From: an uncultured Eubacteriales bacterium
Lineage (GTDB): Bacteria; Bacillota; Clostridia; Christensenellales; UBA1242
Reading direction: 5' to 3'
DNA: 64,000 nt
NCBI GenBank assembly: GCA_949031345.1
Contig: CARNVA010000010.1
Coordinates: 1 to 64,000, forward strand
Shown here: positions 16,476 through 24,391 of the stretch, one piece after another
How positions within the stretch are numbered: the stretch's first letter is position 1
How the letters are laid out: each line of letters opens with the position of its first letter
Program-made: the position numbers and the translations under genes
Notes under the pieces: model-generated
Told to the model about the DNA's origin: nothing
Databases searched by the model: none
The model's input: only the letters and a program-made list of their open reading frames with translations

Positions 16476-17171
16476 CTACTTTGTTTCCTTTTTAGCTGTT
16501 GTCGACTTTTTTGTTGTTGTTTTCTTTTCTGCAGCTTCTTTAGCTGGCTTTTCAGCTTTTGCAGCAGCAGTCTTAGTTGTTGTTTTCTTGGCAGCAGTTG
16601 TTTTAGCCGGTTTTTCAGCTTTCACTTCTGTTTCTTCTGCCTTAGCAGCCTTAGCTTTTGGAGCTGCTTTTGGTTTTGTTTCTTTGCTTTCAGTTGCAGC
16701 TGTTTTTGCAGTTGTTTTCTTAGCAGCAGTCTTCTTTTCGACTGGCTTAGCTTCTTCTGCAGCTTTTTCTGTCTTAGCTGATTTGAGTTTTGCACCCTTC
16801 AATTCTTCAGCTTTGATTGTCTTCTTAGCTTCTTTCTTAGTTTGCTTTACAAACTCTTTATCAAGAGCTCCACCGCACTTCTTGCAAACACGAGCTTTCT
16901 TTCCGCCTACTTCAGCGTGAGCAACTCTTGTTGCCTTGTTGCAAACTGGGCATACAACTTGAACATTTGAAACATCGATAGGAGCGTTTTTCTTAATAAT
17001 TCCGCCCTTATCTTGCTGAGATCTTGGCTTTTGATGCTTTGAAACCATATTGATTCCATCAACAAGCACTCTGCCTTCTCCAGCATAAACGGCTGTAACT
17101 TTTCCAGTTTTACCCTTTTCTTTTCCAGCGATTACAAGAACGGTATCGCCTGTTTTAATTGTCATCTTCAT
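16476..17171 (-). CDS. rplX: Ribosomal protein uL24 with long histone-H1-like tail
   Basis: Residues 1-105 are ordinary L24: a KOW motif (IKTGDTVLVIAGKEKGKTGK) and the CPVC / CKKC zinc-ribbon pair. The last 120 or so residues are extra. They are almost entirely Lys, Ala, Thr, Glu and Pro in repeats such as AEKPAK, AAKKTT and TAKTAA, and resemble the tails of eukaryotic H1 or bacterial H1-like DNA-binding proteins. The usual length is about 105, so the protein is more than doubled. The reading frame is continuous and rplE follows 9 nt later with its own ribosome binding site, which argues against a frameshifted read-through. AAAGGAG precedes the ATG at 17171. Confidence 0.96.
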   Translation of the reverse strand: MKMTIKTGDTVLVIAGKEKGKTGKVTAVYAGEGRVLVDGINMVSKHQKPRSQQDKGGIIKKNAPIDVSNVQVVCPVCNKATRVAHAEVGGKKARVCKKCGGALDKEFVKQTKKEAKKTIKAEELKGAKLKSAKTEKAAEEAKPVEKKTAAKKTTAKTAATESKETKPKAAPKAKAAKAEETEVKAEKPAKTTAAKKTTTKTAAAKAEKPAKEAAEKKTTTKKSTTAKKETK

Positions 17172-17183
17172 TATGCACTCCTT

Positions 17184-17552
17184 TTATAGAACATCCGGTG
17201 CAAGAGAAATAATTTTCATATAACCCTTGTCACGAAGCTCTCTAGCGATAGGTCCAAATACACGAGTGCCTTTTGGCTGTTTTTGGTTGTCGATGATAAC
17301 AGCTGCGTTGTCATCAAAACGGATATGTGAGCCATCAGCTCTTCTAAGTCCTTTAGAAGAACGAACGATAACGGCCTTTACAACATCACCTTTTTTTACT
17401 GTTCCGCCTGGGATGGCTTTCTTAACAGCAGCAACAATGATATCACCAATGTTTCCACTTCTTCTATAAGAGCCACCAAGAACACGAATGCACATAATTT
17501 CTTTTGCGCCTGTGTTGTCAGCAACTTTTAATCTTGTTTGAGGTTGAATCAT
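17184..17552 (-). CDS. rplN: Ribosomal protein uL14
   Basis: 122-aa protein at the subunit interface. It opens MIQPQTRLKVADNTGAKEI and contains GSYRRSGNIGDII, RRADGSHIRFDDNAAVII and the C-terminal RELRDKGYMKIISLAPDVL. Standard length and position. Confidence 0.99.
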   Translation of the reverse strand: MIQPQTRLKVADNTGAKEIMCIRVLGGSYRRSGNIGDIIVAAVKKAIPGGTVKKGDVVKAVIVRSSKGLRRADGSHIRFDDNAAVIIDNQKQPKGTRVFGPIARELRDKGYMKIISLAPDVL

Positions 17553-17563
17553 AACGCTCCTCC

Positions 17564-17827
17564 TTACTTAGCTTTCTCTACAATTTCAACAACGCGGAAG
17601 TGCTTATCCTTTGAAAGAGGACGAGTTTCCATAATGCGAACAGTGTCACCAATTCCGCATTCATTGTTTTCATCATGAGCTTTGAATGTATTTGATTTTT
17701 GTACGACTTTTCTATAAATTGGGCTTTTTACTCTGGAAACGACCTTAACTACAACGGTTTTGTCCATTTTGCCAGCTGATACTACTACGCCTTGGCGTAC
17801 TATTCTTTGATTTCTACTTGTTTCCAT
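17564..17827 (-). CDS. rpsQ: Ribosomal protein uS17
   Basis: An OB-fold 16S binder (KMDKTVVVKVVSR, GDTVRIMETRPLS). GGAGG lies 5 nt before the ATG at 17827, so that start (87 aa) is preferred. A further in-frame ATG at 17839 would overlap the ribosome binding site and add only MEAT. With the preferred start the gene still overlaps the end of rpmC by 14 nt. Confidence 0.97.
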   Translation of the reverse strand: METSRNQRIVRQGVVVSAGKMDKTVVVKVVSRVKSPIYRKVVQKSNTFKAHDENNECGIGDTVRIMETRPLSKDKHFRVVEIVEKAK

Positions 17828-18032
17828 CGTTGCCTCCATTTGCTTCTAATTCCTTTTCTCTAAGCACGGTCTTAACTCTTGCAATGTCTTTCTTCACATT
17901 GTGAAGTGCCATTGGATTTGCAAGTGACCTAGTAGCGTGAGAGAAACGAAGATTAAACAATTCACTATTTAATTCTTTAAGTTTTGCGTTAAGCTCTGCA
18001 ACTGATAGATACTTGATATCGTTAATTTTCAT
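17814..18032 (-). CDS. rpmC: Ribosomal protein uL29
   Basis: 72-aa two-helix protein at the tunnel exit, docking site for trigger factor and SRP. LNSELFNLRFSHATRSLANPM is the family hallmark region (read as LNSELFNLRF plus the following helix). It overlaps rplP by 11 nt and rpsQ by 14 nt. Confidence 0.98.
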   Translation of the reverse strand: MKINDIKYLSVAELNAKLKELNSELFNLRFSHATRSLANPMALHNVKKDIARVKTVLREKELEANGGNDGNK

Positions 18033-18465
18033 CTTTCACACCACCTTTTGCAAGTTCATCTGTTTTTTTGATAAATTTTGTTTTGCATGGAAGTTTGTGT
18101 CCGCAAAGTCTTAAAGCTTCACGAGCAACCTCTTCGCTTACACCTTCGATTTCGAAAAGCACTCTGCCAGGTTTAACAACTGCAACCCAAAATTCTGGAG
18201 AACCTTTACCTGAACCCATACGAGTTTCAGCAGGTTTTTTAGTAACAGGCTTATCAGGGAAGATTTTAATCCAAACTTTACCGTCACGGCGTGTATATCT
18301 TGTTAAAGCAATACGAGCTGCTTCGATTTGGTTTGACTTGATCCAGCATGGCTCTGTTGCGATAATTCCGTAAGTGCCATAAGCAAGAGTGTTTCCTCTT
18401 GTTGCCTTTCCTGTCATTCTGCCTCTAAAAACTTTTCTTCTTTTAACTCTTTTAGGCATCAACAT
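18022..18465 (-). CDS. rplP: Ribosomal protein uL16
   Basis: 147-aa A-site protein. It contains MPKRVKRRKVFRGRM, GSGKGSPEFWVAVVKPG and the RPVTKKPAETRMG-type loop near the peptidyl-transferase centre. The start codon overlaps the rpsC stop (TAATG). A second in-frame ATG two codons in is possible, but the spacing from GGAGG favours the first. Confidence 0.98.
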   Translation of the reverse strand: MLMPKRVKRRKVFRGRMTGKATRGNTLAYGTYGIIATEPCWIKSNQIEAARIALTRYTRRDGKVWIKIFPDKPVTKKPAETRMGSGKGSPEFWVAVVKPGRVLFEIEGVSEEVAREALRLCGHKLPCKTKFIKKTDELAKGGVKDEN

Positions 18466-19139
18466 TATTCTTGTCCTCCTTTTGTATCAGACACTTTGTT
18501 ATTGCCTAAAATTTCACCCTTGTAAATCCAGCATTTGATACCGATTTTACCAATCATTGTATAAGCTGAATATTCACCATAGTCAATGTCTGCTCTAAGA
18601 GTGTGAAGAGGAACTGATCCTCTGAATTGTTTCTCAGTTTGAGCCTTTTCGTTGGCTTTTGTGAGAACGCCGCTTACTTGGATTTTGCAACCCTTAGCGC
18701 CAGCTTTCATAACTCTTTCAATAGCTTGCTTTAACGCACGCTTAGCAGCAACACGCTTTTCAAGTTGCATAGCAATGCTTTCTGCAACGAGTTGAGCGTC
18801 AAGGTCAGGTCTTTTAATTTCTTTAACATTTACAAGCAATAATTTTACTGGTCTGACGAGTTTTGCGATTTCTTTTTTAATAACTTCAATGCCTGCACCC
18901 TTAGTACCAATAATCATACCAGGTTTTGAGGTGAAGATATTTACAACAAGCTTGTTTTCTGTTCTTTCAATAGTTACTTTTGAAATTGAACAAGCTTTAT
19001 ATTTCTTTTGGATGAAATTTTTTACATCTTGGTCTTCTTTAAGGTTTGCAGCAAAAGTCTTTTTGTCAGCATACCAAGTTGAATTCCAATCTTTGTTAAT
19101 TCCAACTCTAAGTCCTATTGGACTAACCTTTTGTCCCAT
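18465..19139 (-). CDS. rpsC: Ribosomal protein uS3
   Basis: 224-aa mRNA-entry-channel protein. The N-terminal GQKVSPIGLRVGINKDW, the type-II KH domain with GMIIGTKGAGIEVIKKEI and the C-terminal SGVLTKANEKAQTEKQFRG are all present. It starts 1 nt after rplV. Confidence 0.99.
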   Translation of the reverse strand: MGQKVSPIGLRVGINKDWNSTWYADKKTFAANLKEDQDVKNFIQKKYKACSISKVTIERTENKLVVNIFTSKPGMIIGTKGAGIEVIKKEIAKLVRPVKLLLVNVKEIKRPDLDAQLVAESIAMQLEKRVAAKRALKQAIERVMKAGAKGCKIQVSGVLTKANEKAQTEKQFRGSVPLHTLRADIDYGEYSAYTMIGKIGIKCWIYKGEILGNNKVSDTKGGQE

Positions 19140-19140
19140 C

Positions 19141-19530
19141 TTAGCCTCCTACCACTTCATCAAGCACAATAGTGATGTGTGAAGTCTTTTTAAGTATGAT
19201 ATCGCCTGAGCCTTTAGCTCTTGCAGACATTCTTTTAAACATTGGTCCGCTTGTAGCATAAGCTTCTTTAACAACAAGACTGTCTTTGTTTTTGCCCATG
19301 TTGTTTTCGGCGTTTGCAATTGCACTGTTGAGCACTTTCAAACTTTCATAAGCACCCTTGTCAGGCATATTTTCTAAGATTGCAACAGCTTCTTCTGCCT
19401 TCTTGCCTCTTACAAGGTCAAGAATGTAGGTAATCTTTGAAGGACTCATTCTTACATATTTTGCCTTCGCATAAGGATATTTCTTTGCTTTTGCAAGCTT
19501 TTCTGCTTTTAATCTAGTTCTTGTAGCCAT
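19141..19530 (-). CDS. rplV: Ribosomal protein uL22
   Basis: 129-aa tunnel-lining protein. Core: AKYVRMSPSKITYILDLVRG, the loop tip KRMSARAKGSGDIIL and the C-terminal SHITIVLDE. A 17-residue basic N-terminal extension (TRTRLKAEKLAKAKK) precedes the core. Confidence 0.98.
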   Translation of the reverse strand: MATRTRLKAEKLAKAKKYPYAKAKYVRMSPSKITYILDLVRGKKAEEAVAILENMPDKGAYESLKVLNSAIANAENNMGKNKDSLVVKEAYATSGPMFKRMSARAKGSGDIILKKTSHITIVLDEVVGG

Positions 19531-19540
19531 TTTTTACTCC

Positions 19541-19825
19541 TTATTTCTTACCTGCTGCTGCAGCCGACTTTTTAGAATGTCCCTTGTAAGTTCTTGTTGG
19601 AGAAAATTCTCCAAGTTTATGTCCTACCATATCAGCTGTGCAGTAAACAGGGACATGTTTCTTTCCATTATGCACTGCGAAGGTAAATCCTACAAAATCA
19701 GGATAGATGGTAGAAGCTCTTGACCAAGTTTTGATAGGTCTTTTAACGCCTGACTCTTGCATCTCGGCAACCTTTTTTACAAGACTTGGATGAACATAAG
19801 GCTTTTTCTTTAATGATTTGCTCAT
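19541..19825 (-). CDS. rpsS: Ribosomal protein uS19
   Basis: 94-aa head protein next to S13. Core segment IKTWSRASTIYPDFVGFTF and the C-terminal GHKLGEFSPTRTYKGHSKK are diagnostic. Standard position between rplB and rplV. Confidence 0.99.
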   Translation of the reverse strand: MSKSLKKKPYVHPSLVKKVAEMQESGVKRPIKTWSRASTIYPDFVGFTFAVHNGKKHVPVYCTADMVGHKLGEFSPTRTYKGHSKKSAAAAGKK

Positions 19826-19836
19826 AATCTTCTCTC

Positions 19837-20664
19837 CTAATTAACTCTCTTAACCATCAAGCGGTTAGAGCGATTTTTTCTCTTTCTAGTCTTGTATCCA
19901 AGAGCAGGTTTGTTCCATGGAGTAACAGGTGATGCCATTCCGACTGGGCTCTTACCTTCACCACCACCATGCTTGTGGTCGTTAGGGTTCATAGCTACAC
20001 CGCGGACGCTTGGTCTTACACCCATGTGTCTCTTTCTACCAGCTTTACCGAGAGATACAAGTTCGTGGTCAATATTTCCAACAGTACCAATTGTTGCTCT
20101 GCAAACGAGAAGCACTTTTCTCATTTCACCACTTGGAAGACGGATAGTTGCATATCTGCCCTCTTTAGCCATAAGTTGAGCTTCATTTCCGGCACTTCTT
20201 ACAAGTTGACCACCCTTGTTTGGCTCAAGCTCAATGTTGTGAACAAGTGAGCCAACAGGAATTTGTGAAAGTGGAAGGCAGTTGCCGACTTTGATTTCAA
20301 CATCGTTTCCACTCATAACTGTGTCACCATCTTTAAGACCTACAGGTGCAAGGATATATCTTTTCTCGCCGTCAGCATAACGAACAAGAGCAATATAAGC
20401 TGTTCTGTTTGGGTCATATTCAATTCCAACAACCTTTGCAGGAATGTTGTCTTTGCTTCTTTTAAAGTCGATTACACGATATTTTTGTCTGTTTCCGCCG
20501 CCTTGATGACGAACAGTAACTCTTCCTTGAGCATTTCTTCCAGCATGTTTGTCTTTCTTTTCAAGAAGAGATTTCTCAGGAGTCTTTTTTGTGATTTCTT
20601 CAAAGGAAGAGGTTGTATAAAATCTTCTTCCAGCTGAAGTAGGTCTATGAATTTTAATTGCCAT
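19837..20664 (-). CDS. rplB: Ribosomal protein uL2
   Basis: 275-aa protein needed for subunit association and peptidyl-transferase function. Features: GRNAQGRVTVRHQGGGNRQ, the RNA-binding domain around VGIEYDPNRTAYIALV, and the C-terminal NPNDHKHGGGEGKSPVG loop with the conserved histidine. Standard size. Confidence 0.99.
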   Translation of the reverse strand: MAIKIHRPTSAGRRFYTTSSFEEITKKTPEKSLLEKKDKHAGRNAQGRVTVRHQGGGNRQKYRVIDFKRSKDNIPAKVVGIEYDPNRTAYIALVRYADGEKRYILAPVGLKDGDTVMSGNDVEIKVGNCLPLSQIPVGSLVHNIELEPNKGGQLVRSAGNEAQLMAKEGRYATIRLPSGEMRKVLLVCRATIGTVGNIDHELVSLGKAGRKRHMGVRPSVRGVAMNPNDHKHGGGEGKSPVGMASPVTPWNKPALGYKTRKRKNRSNRLMVKRVN

Positions 20665-20684
20665 AATCTATACGCCTCCTATCC

Positions 20685-20987
20685 TTATGATAAGCTGTCG
20701 AAGAATGCGATTGACTTAGACTTTTCAGTGAGTGTAACAACTGCTTTTTTGTAGTCGCTTGTCTTTCCAACTGTTCTTCCGCCCTTAGTATTTTGAGTCT
20801 TTTTGTGACCCTTTACAATAACTGTATTTACTCTTTCCACCTTAACGCCGAAAAGCTCTTCAACTGCATTTGCAATTTGCACTTTATCAGCATTTTTTGC
20901 TACAACGAAAGTATAAACTTTGTTTGCAATTCCGCCATAACTTTTTTCTGTGAGAAGTGGTCTGATAATAATTTTATTTGCTTCCAT
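20685..20987 (-). CDS. rplW: Ribosomal protein uL23
   Basis: 100-aa tunnel-exit protein that docks trigger factor and SRP. IIIRPLLTEKSYG, YTFVVAKNADKVQIANAVEE and GVKVERVNTV are typical. Its ATG overlaps the rplD stop by one base (TAATG). Confidence 0.98.
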   Translation of the reverse strand: MEANKIIIRPLLTEKSYGGIANKVYTFVVAKNADKVQIANAVEELFGVKVERVNTVIVKGHKKTQNTKGGRTVGKTSDYKKAVVTLTEKSKSIAFFDSLS

Positions 20988-21613
20988 TATTCTGCGTACG
21001 CCTCCTCTAATGATTTGATGGCTGACTCAGTGATTACTATGTTCTTGTTTGCAACAAGCTCATAAACATTAAGGTCACATGCTTCAGCTATGCTCAAAGT
21101 CTTGATGTTTGCAGTTGCAAGTTTTACATTCTTATCGTTGCTGTCATTGATAACAAGCACACTCTTGTCAAACTTGAAAGCATTTAAGAAAGCTTGAGCT
21201 TCTTTAGTTTTTGGAGCAGAGAATTCAAACTTATCAAGAACAGTCACTTCGTTTTGAGCAAGCTTTTGACTGAGCGCTGAAACAAGAGCGCCTCTCTTCT
21301 TTTGCTTGTTGACTTTCTTAGAGAAATCTCTTGGCTTTGGAGCAAATACAACTCCACCACCTGTCCATTGTGGGCCTTTCTTAGAGCCTTGTCTAGCTCT
21401 GCCAGTACCCTTTTGACGCCAAGGTTTCTTAGCGTGTCCTCTTACTTCACTTCTTGTAAGGGTTGATTTTGTACCCTGTCTTTGATTTGCATTGTATGCA
21501 ACAACAACTTCGTGAATAAGAGCTTCATTGTAATCAGCAGCGAAGAGCGCGTCAGGTAAACTAATTTGACCGATTTCGCTAGCCTGCATATTGTATACTT
21601 TTACTTTTGCCAT
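20987..21613 (-). CDS. rplD: Ribosomal protein uL4
   Basis: 208-aa protein whose loop lines the exit tunnel (RSEVRGHAKKPWRQKGTGRA and GGGVVFAPKPRDFS). In E. coli L4 represses its own S10 operon through the leader RNA. Whether that holds for the 260-nt leader here is not known. Confidence 0.99.
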   Translation of the reverse strand: MAKVKVYNMQASEIGQISLPDALFAADYNEALIHEVVVAYNANQRQGTKSTLTRSEVRGHAKKPWRQKGTGRARQGSKKGPQWTGGGVVFAPKPRDFSKKVNKQKKRGALVSALSQKLAQNEVTVLDKFEFSAPKTKEAQAFLNAFKFDKSVLVINDSNDKNVKLATANIKTLSIAEACDLNVYELVANKNIVITESAIKSLEEAYAE

Positions 21614-21624
21614 GACTTACTCCT

Positions 21625-22269
21625 TTAATTTCCCTTAACTGCTTCACGGATGGTAACAACCGAACCTTTAGGTCCAGGAATGCAGCCTTTAACAAGGATA
21701 ACATTTCTTGCAGGGTCAACCTTAACAATTTCAAGGTTTTGAATAGTAACCCTTTCTACACCATAGTGACCAGGCATATTTTTGTTTTTGAAAACTCTTG
21801 ATGGTGTTGAGTTTGCACTCATAGATCCGACTTCTCTATGAACAGGTCCTGTACCGTGAGTCATCTTAAGTCTGTGTTGATTCCATCTTTGGATAACACC
21901 AGTAAAACCGCGACCACGAGTTGTTCCTGTAACGTCTACTTTATCTCCTTCGCCAAAGATATCAGCTTTGATTTCTTGACCAAGAGTATATTCACTTGCA
22001 TTTTCAAATTTCAATTCTTTTAAAATTCTGTAAGTATCAACGCCTGCTTTTTTGAAAGCACCTGTCATAGGCTTGTTTACTCTTTGAGCTTTTTGCTTGT
22101 CGAATGCAACTACGACAGCATCATATCCGTCCTTTTCATTGTTCTTAACTTGAACAACTGGGCATGGACCTGCCTCTACAACAGTTACTGGGATAACTAC
22201 GCCTTCTGGAGTGAAGACTTGAGTCATACCAAGTTTCTTACCAATAATAGCTTTTTTCATTGTTCTCAT
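21625..22269 (-). CDS. rplC: Ribosomal protein uL3
   Basis: 214-aa protein near the peptidyl-transferase centre. It opens with IGKKLGMTQVFTPEG and has the long extension with GRGFTGVIQRWNQHR and GSMSANSTPSRVFKNKNM. The upstream in-frame MRT gives two possible starts three codons apart; the GGAGGAAG at 22271-22278 is close to either. Confidence 0.98.
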   Translation of the reverse strand: MRTMKKAIIGKKLGMTQVFTPEGVVIPVTVVEAGPCPVVQVKNNEKDGYDAVVVAFDKQKAQRVNKPMTGAFKKAGVDTYRILKELKFENASEYTLGQEIKADIFGEGDKVDVTGTTRGRGFTGVIQRWNQHRLKMTHGTGPVHREVGSMSANSTPSRVFKNKNMPGHYGVERVTIQNLEIVKVDPARNVILVKGCIPGPKGSVVTIREAVKGN

Positions 22270-22278
22270 CTTCCTCCA

Positions 22279-22587
22279 TTATAGTTTAATTTTAATATCC
22301 ACACCAGCTGGAAGGTCAATCTTCATAAGCGCGTCAACTGCCTTAGCGTTTGGTGAATAGATATCAATAAGTCTTTTGTGAGTCCTTGACTCAAATTGTT
22401 CACGACTGTCTTTGTATTTGTGTGGTGAACGAATTACGGTAACCACTTCTCTATCTGTTGGAAGTGGGATAGGCCCAGCGACTTTAGCGCCAAACTTTTC
22501 AGCAGTATCGATTATTCTTTTGCAAGCTTCGTCGATAAGGCTGTGTTCAAAGGCCTTCAATTTAATTCTAATAACTTGTGTTGCCAT
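22279..22587 (-). CDS. rpsJ: Ribosomal protein uS10
   Basis: First structural gene of the operon; small-subunit head protein and, as NusE, a partner of NusB in antitermination. The MATQVIRIKLKAFEH start at 22587 is chosen because AGGAGG lies about 11 nt upstream and this matches the family (102 aa). A longer frame from 22620 would run through the ribosome binding site. Contains GPIPLPTDREVVTV and the C-terminal LPAGVDIKIKL. Confidence 0.98.
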   Translation of the reverse strand: MATQVIRIKLKAFEHSLIDEACKRIIDTAEKFGAKVAGPIPLPTDREVVTVIRSPHKYKDSREQFESRTHKRLIDIYSPNAKAVDALMKIDLPAGVDIKIKL

Positions 22588-22660
22588 TAAATATAATACC
22601 TCCTGTAATAGCAATGCCAACCATTCCCTTTTAAATCAACTTGAAGTCATCTCAATCTCA

Positions 22661-22789
22661 TCAATAAACCAAGCTTTCTTTAAAATGTAACACACGAAAC
22701 ACTTGCCCATGTGTATCACGCTGCAGGGAATTAAAAAATGTGATTTTTTGGTTGGTCGCCCGCGGTCGTTGCCACGAACTTGTCCACAT
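22661..22789 (-). CDS. Possible 42-aa leader ORF upstream of rpsJ
   Basis: The ATG at 22789 follows AAAGGAG by 5 nt. The frame runs 42 codons, starting MWTSSWQRPRATNQ and ending HFKESLVY, 73 nt before the rpsJ start. It lies wholly within the transcript that begins near 22850. Codons 5-12 are GC-rich (TCG TGG CAA CGA CCG CGG GCG ACC), unlike the neighbouring genes. The ribosome binding site is partly in the 3' arm of a hairpin (TTGATT / AATCAA, 6-nt loop). I know no homologue. It may be a regulatory leader peptide, or chance coding inside a structured leader RNA. Confidence 0.45.
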   Translation of the reverse strand: MWTSSWQRPRATNQKITFFNSLQRDTHGQVFRVLHFKESLVY

Positions 22790-22792
22790 AAA

Positions 22793-22816
22793 TTCTCCTT
22801 TGATTGCAGGTAATCA
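22793..22816 (-). promoter_or_regulatory. Hairpin overlapping the leader-ORF ribosome binding site
   Basis: In the minus-strand transcript the arms TTGATT and AATCAA pair around the loop ACCTGC. Flanking CC and GG extend the stem with one bulged A. The 3' arm includes the AAAGG of the ribosome binding site before the ATG at 22789. Confidence 0.45.
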
Positions 22817-22856
22817 AGGTAACTTTATGCATCAACCCATAATTCACAGCTTCCCT

Positions 22857-22885
22857 ATTATACCAAATTAAGCAAAGCAAGTCAA
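22857..22885 (-). promoter_or_regulatory. Promoter of the S10-spc-alpha operon
   Basis: TTGACT (22885-22880) and TATAAT (22862-22857) with a 17-nt spacer, near-perfect sigma-A consensus. Transcription should start at about 22850 and run through 32 genes to the terminator at 6530. Confidence 0.85.
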
Positions 22886-23113
22886 CTACTTTTTGCAACT
22901 TTTTTAACTTTTTTAAAGCACTATATTTTTATTTTTAAAGCAGCTTATTTACACAAAAATCAACGATTTCAAAATGATATTATAATATGTTATATAATTT
23001 ATATAATATATATTTATATATAATAAGAGCGTCACCTCTTCTTTTCTAAAAAACCACCGCTTCAAAATGTCTGTCACCACTTTGACAAATTGTTGCTACA
23101 ACACCTATCACAC

Positions 23114-23149
23114 AAAAAAAAAGACCTAAAGCTGCATTTAAGTCTTTTT
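23114..23149 (-). terminator. Bidirectional terminator between PIN operon and S10 promoter
   Basis: AAAAAGAC / GTCTTTTT stem extended by TAAA / TTTA across one mismatch, with A/T runs on both sides. It would end the minus-strand transcript of the PIN-domain operon. Confidence 0.8.
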
Positions 23150-23157
23150 GTTTTTAT

Positions 23158-23315
23158 AATTCATTTTCGTCTTCTTTGCGAGTTGCAGATAAAGCAATTC
23201 CAACGCCTATACCCATACAAGCACCGCCACCTGCCGAAAAAACATGCAATATATATCATACTTTCTTTTTTCAGCCTCAAGCTTTGCATATTCTTCATTC
23301 CCAGACAAGTCAATA
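23158..23315 (-). pseudogene. Remnant of a small membrane protein gene
   Basis: Two open segments in different frames read DLSGNEEYAKLEAEKRKYD and then FSAGGGACMGIGVGIALS followed by ATRKEDENEL and a stop. The second looks like a transmembrane helix with a charged tail. A single frameshift near 23250 separates them and no start codon with a ribosome binding site is seen. The pattern (charged coil, then helix) recalls the other two-helix proteins in this window. Confidence 0.5.
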
Positions 23316-23327
23316 GTGACTTTTTAT

Positions 23328-24389
23328 TTATGAAATCTCAATTTCAGCATCAAACGCCTGTTTTTTGCTTTCACGCTCTGTAAGAGTAAAGCTGCTTTGT
23401 TTTTCTGGGACAGAATAAAGTCCGGTAATAAACTCTTCTGCTGAATATACTCTTGCATCAGTTGTGAAATCAAGACTTGCATTTACGCCGTCAATGTGGT
23501 TTCTGATGTTTTCATTGTTTGTTTTAATTGATTTGTCAAAGATAAAGTCTTTGCCATTATTTGTGACCAAAATCATACCAGCGATATTTGCAATAGCGGC
23601 AATCTTTGAATCTCCAAATATACCAACAGAATTTATATCTTCCGCCATAGGTTTAACATTATCTACTCCAACTTGTTCGGTACGATATTCTCTTGCAAGA
23701 GAGGATATTTCTTCTCTAACAGCTTTTGTCGCCCGTACAAAAATTGTAAAATTTCTTGCCAAAGACTCTACTTCAGGTTTAGACCAAGTCACCCAACCAG
23801 CGTCACTCTTTCTTTGTTTAGTATGCTCATGAATTTCTTCAAAAGAGATATAAGGCACACAAAGCCTATATTTCCCCTCTACAGCACCCTGAAAAATTAT
23901 GCCATCATTGATAGACTCCCTTAAAAGCCTGTAAGCATTCATATCTTTTTCAATGTCACTGAATTTTGTAAGCGAATTAAGCTCTGCCTGCATTCTTTCT
24001 GCATCCAATGCAGACTTATCTCTTTTTGATTGAGGAATATTTGGCTCTTTTCTATAAACAGCCTCATTATCTTTTATAAAGTCAACAACCTCTCCCACAC
24101 TTAAATGCCTTTTAAGTTGAATCTCTGAAATCAACTTGGCTTCACGATTGTTTACATATTCTTTATATTTCTCCAGCTTTTCATCAAAAGATAAATTGGC
24201 ATACTTTTTATTAAAAACTTCGCCAAAGCTTTCTGTTAATTTTTCTTCCTTTTTCTTTAACGTTTTGATTCTGCTGTTTATGAAATCACCCAAACTTTCA
24301 CGCCCATACTTTTCAATGTGATTATTATAATCAATCATCTTAAAAAATACACAAGAATCAATCATAACATCTATTCTTTCACTTGCCAT
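23328..24389 (-). CDS. PIN-domain protein with large insertion (possible RNase)
   Basis: The 353-aa protein has PIN-fold signposts spread over an unusually long chain. These are an N-terminal strand with Asp11 (DVMIDSCVFF), a helix start at Glu184/185 (PYISFEEIHEH), and a C-terminal core with Asp260 and Asp281 (FGDSKIAAIANIAGMILVTN, then NGKDF). PIN domains are metal-dependent ribonucleases built on such a set of acidic residues. Between the first and second sites lies a 150-residue charged helical insertion (about 25-165), so the protein is more than twice the usual 130-150 aa. It starts 2 nt after the stop of a small acidic/basic protein, a layout like toxin-antitoxin pairs. Assignment is by motif only; the catalytic set looks complete. 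Confidence 0.6.
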   Translation of the reverse strand: MASERIDVMIDSCVFFKMIDYNNHIEKYGRESLGDFINSRIKTLKKKEEKLTESFGEVFNKKYANLSFDEKLEKYKEYVNNREAKLISEIQLKRHLSVGEVVDFIKDNEAVYRKEPNIPQSKRDKSALDAERMQAELNSLTKFSDIEKDMNAYRLLRESINDGIIFQGAVEGKYRLCVPYISFEEIHEHTKQRKSDAGWVTWSKPEVESLARNFTIFVRATKAVREEISSLAREYRTEQVGVDNVKPMAEDINSVGIFGDSKIAAIANIAGMILVTNNGKDFIFDKSIKTNNENIRNHIDGVNASLDFTTDARVYSAEEFITGLYSVPEKQSSFTLTERESKKQAFDAEIEIS

Positions 24390-24391
24390 AA

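Larger units (their letters stand above)
22588..23160. other. S10 operon leader and promoter region
   Basis: This stretch contains the operon promoter (22857-22885), about 260 nt of leader with a 42-codon ORF (22661-22789) and a hairpin that reaches its ribosome binding site (about 22793-22816). Upstream of the promoter it holds very AT-rich DNA (22970-23025) and a bidirectional terminator at 23114-23149. No protein gene longer than the leader ORF is credible. Confidence 0.8.

Noticed and set aside
16465..16920. 151-codon plus-strand frame opposite the L24 tail
   Set aside because: It is the low-complexity antisense of the Lys/Ala repeats (Phe/Val/Ala-rich), without ribosome binding site.
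22957..23030. AT-rich TATA runs as a replication origin
   Set aside because: No DnaA boxes or dnaA/dnaN genes are nearby; it is simply AT-rich intergenic DNA upstream of the ribosomal promoter.
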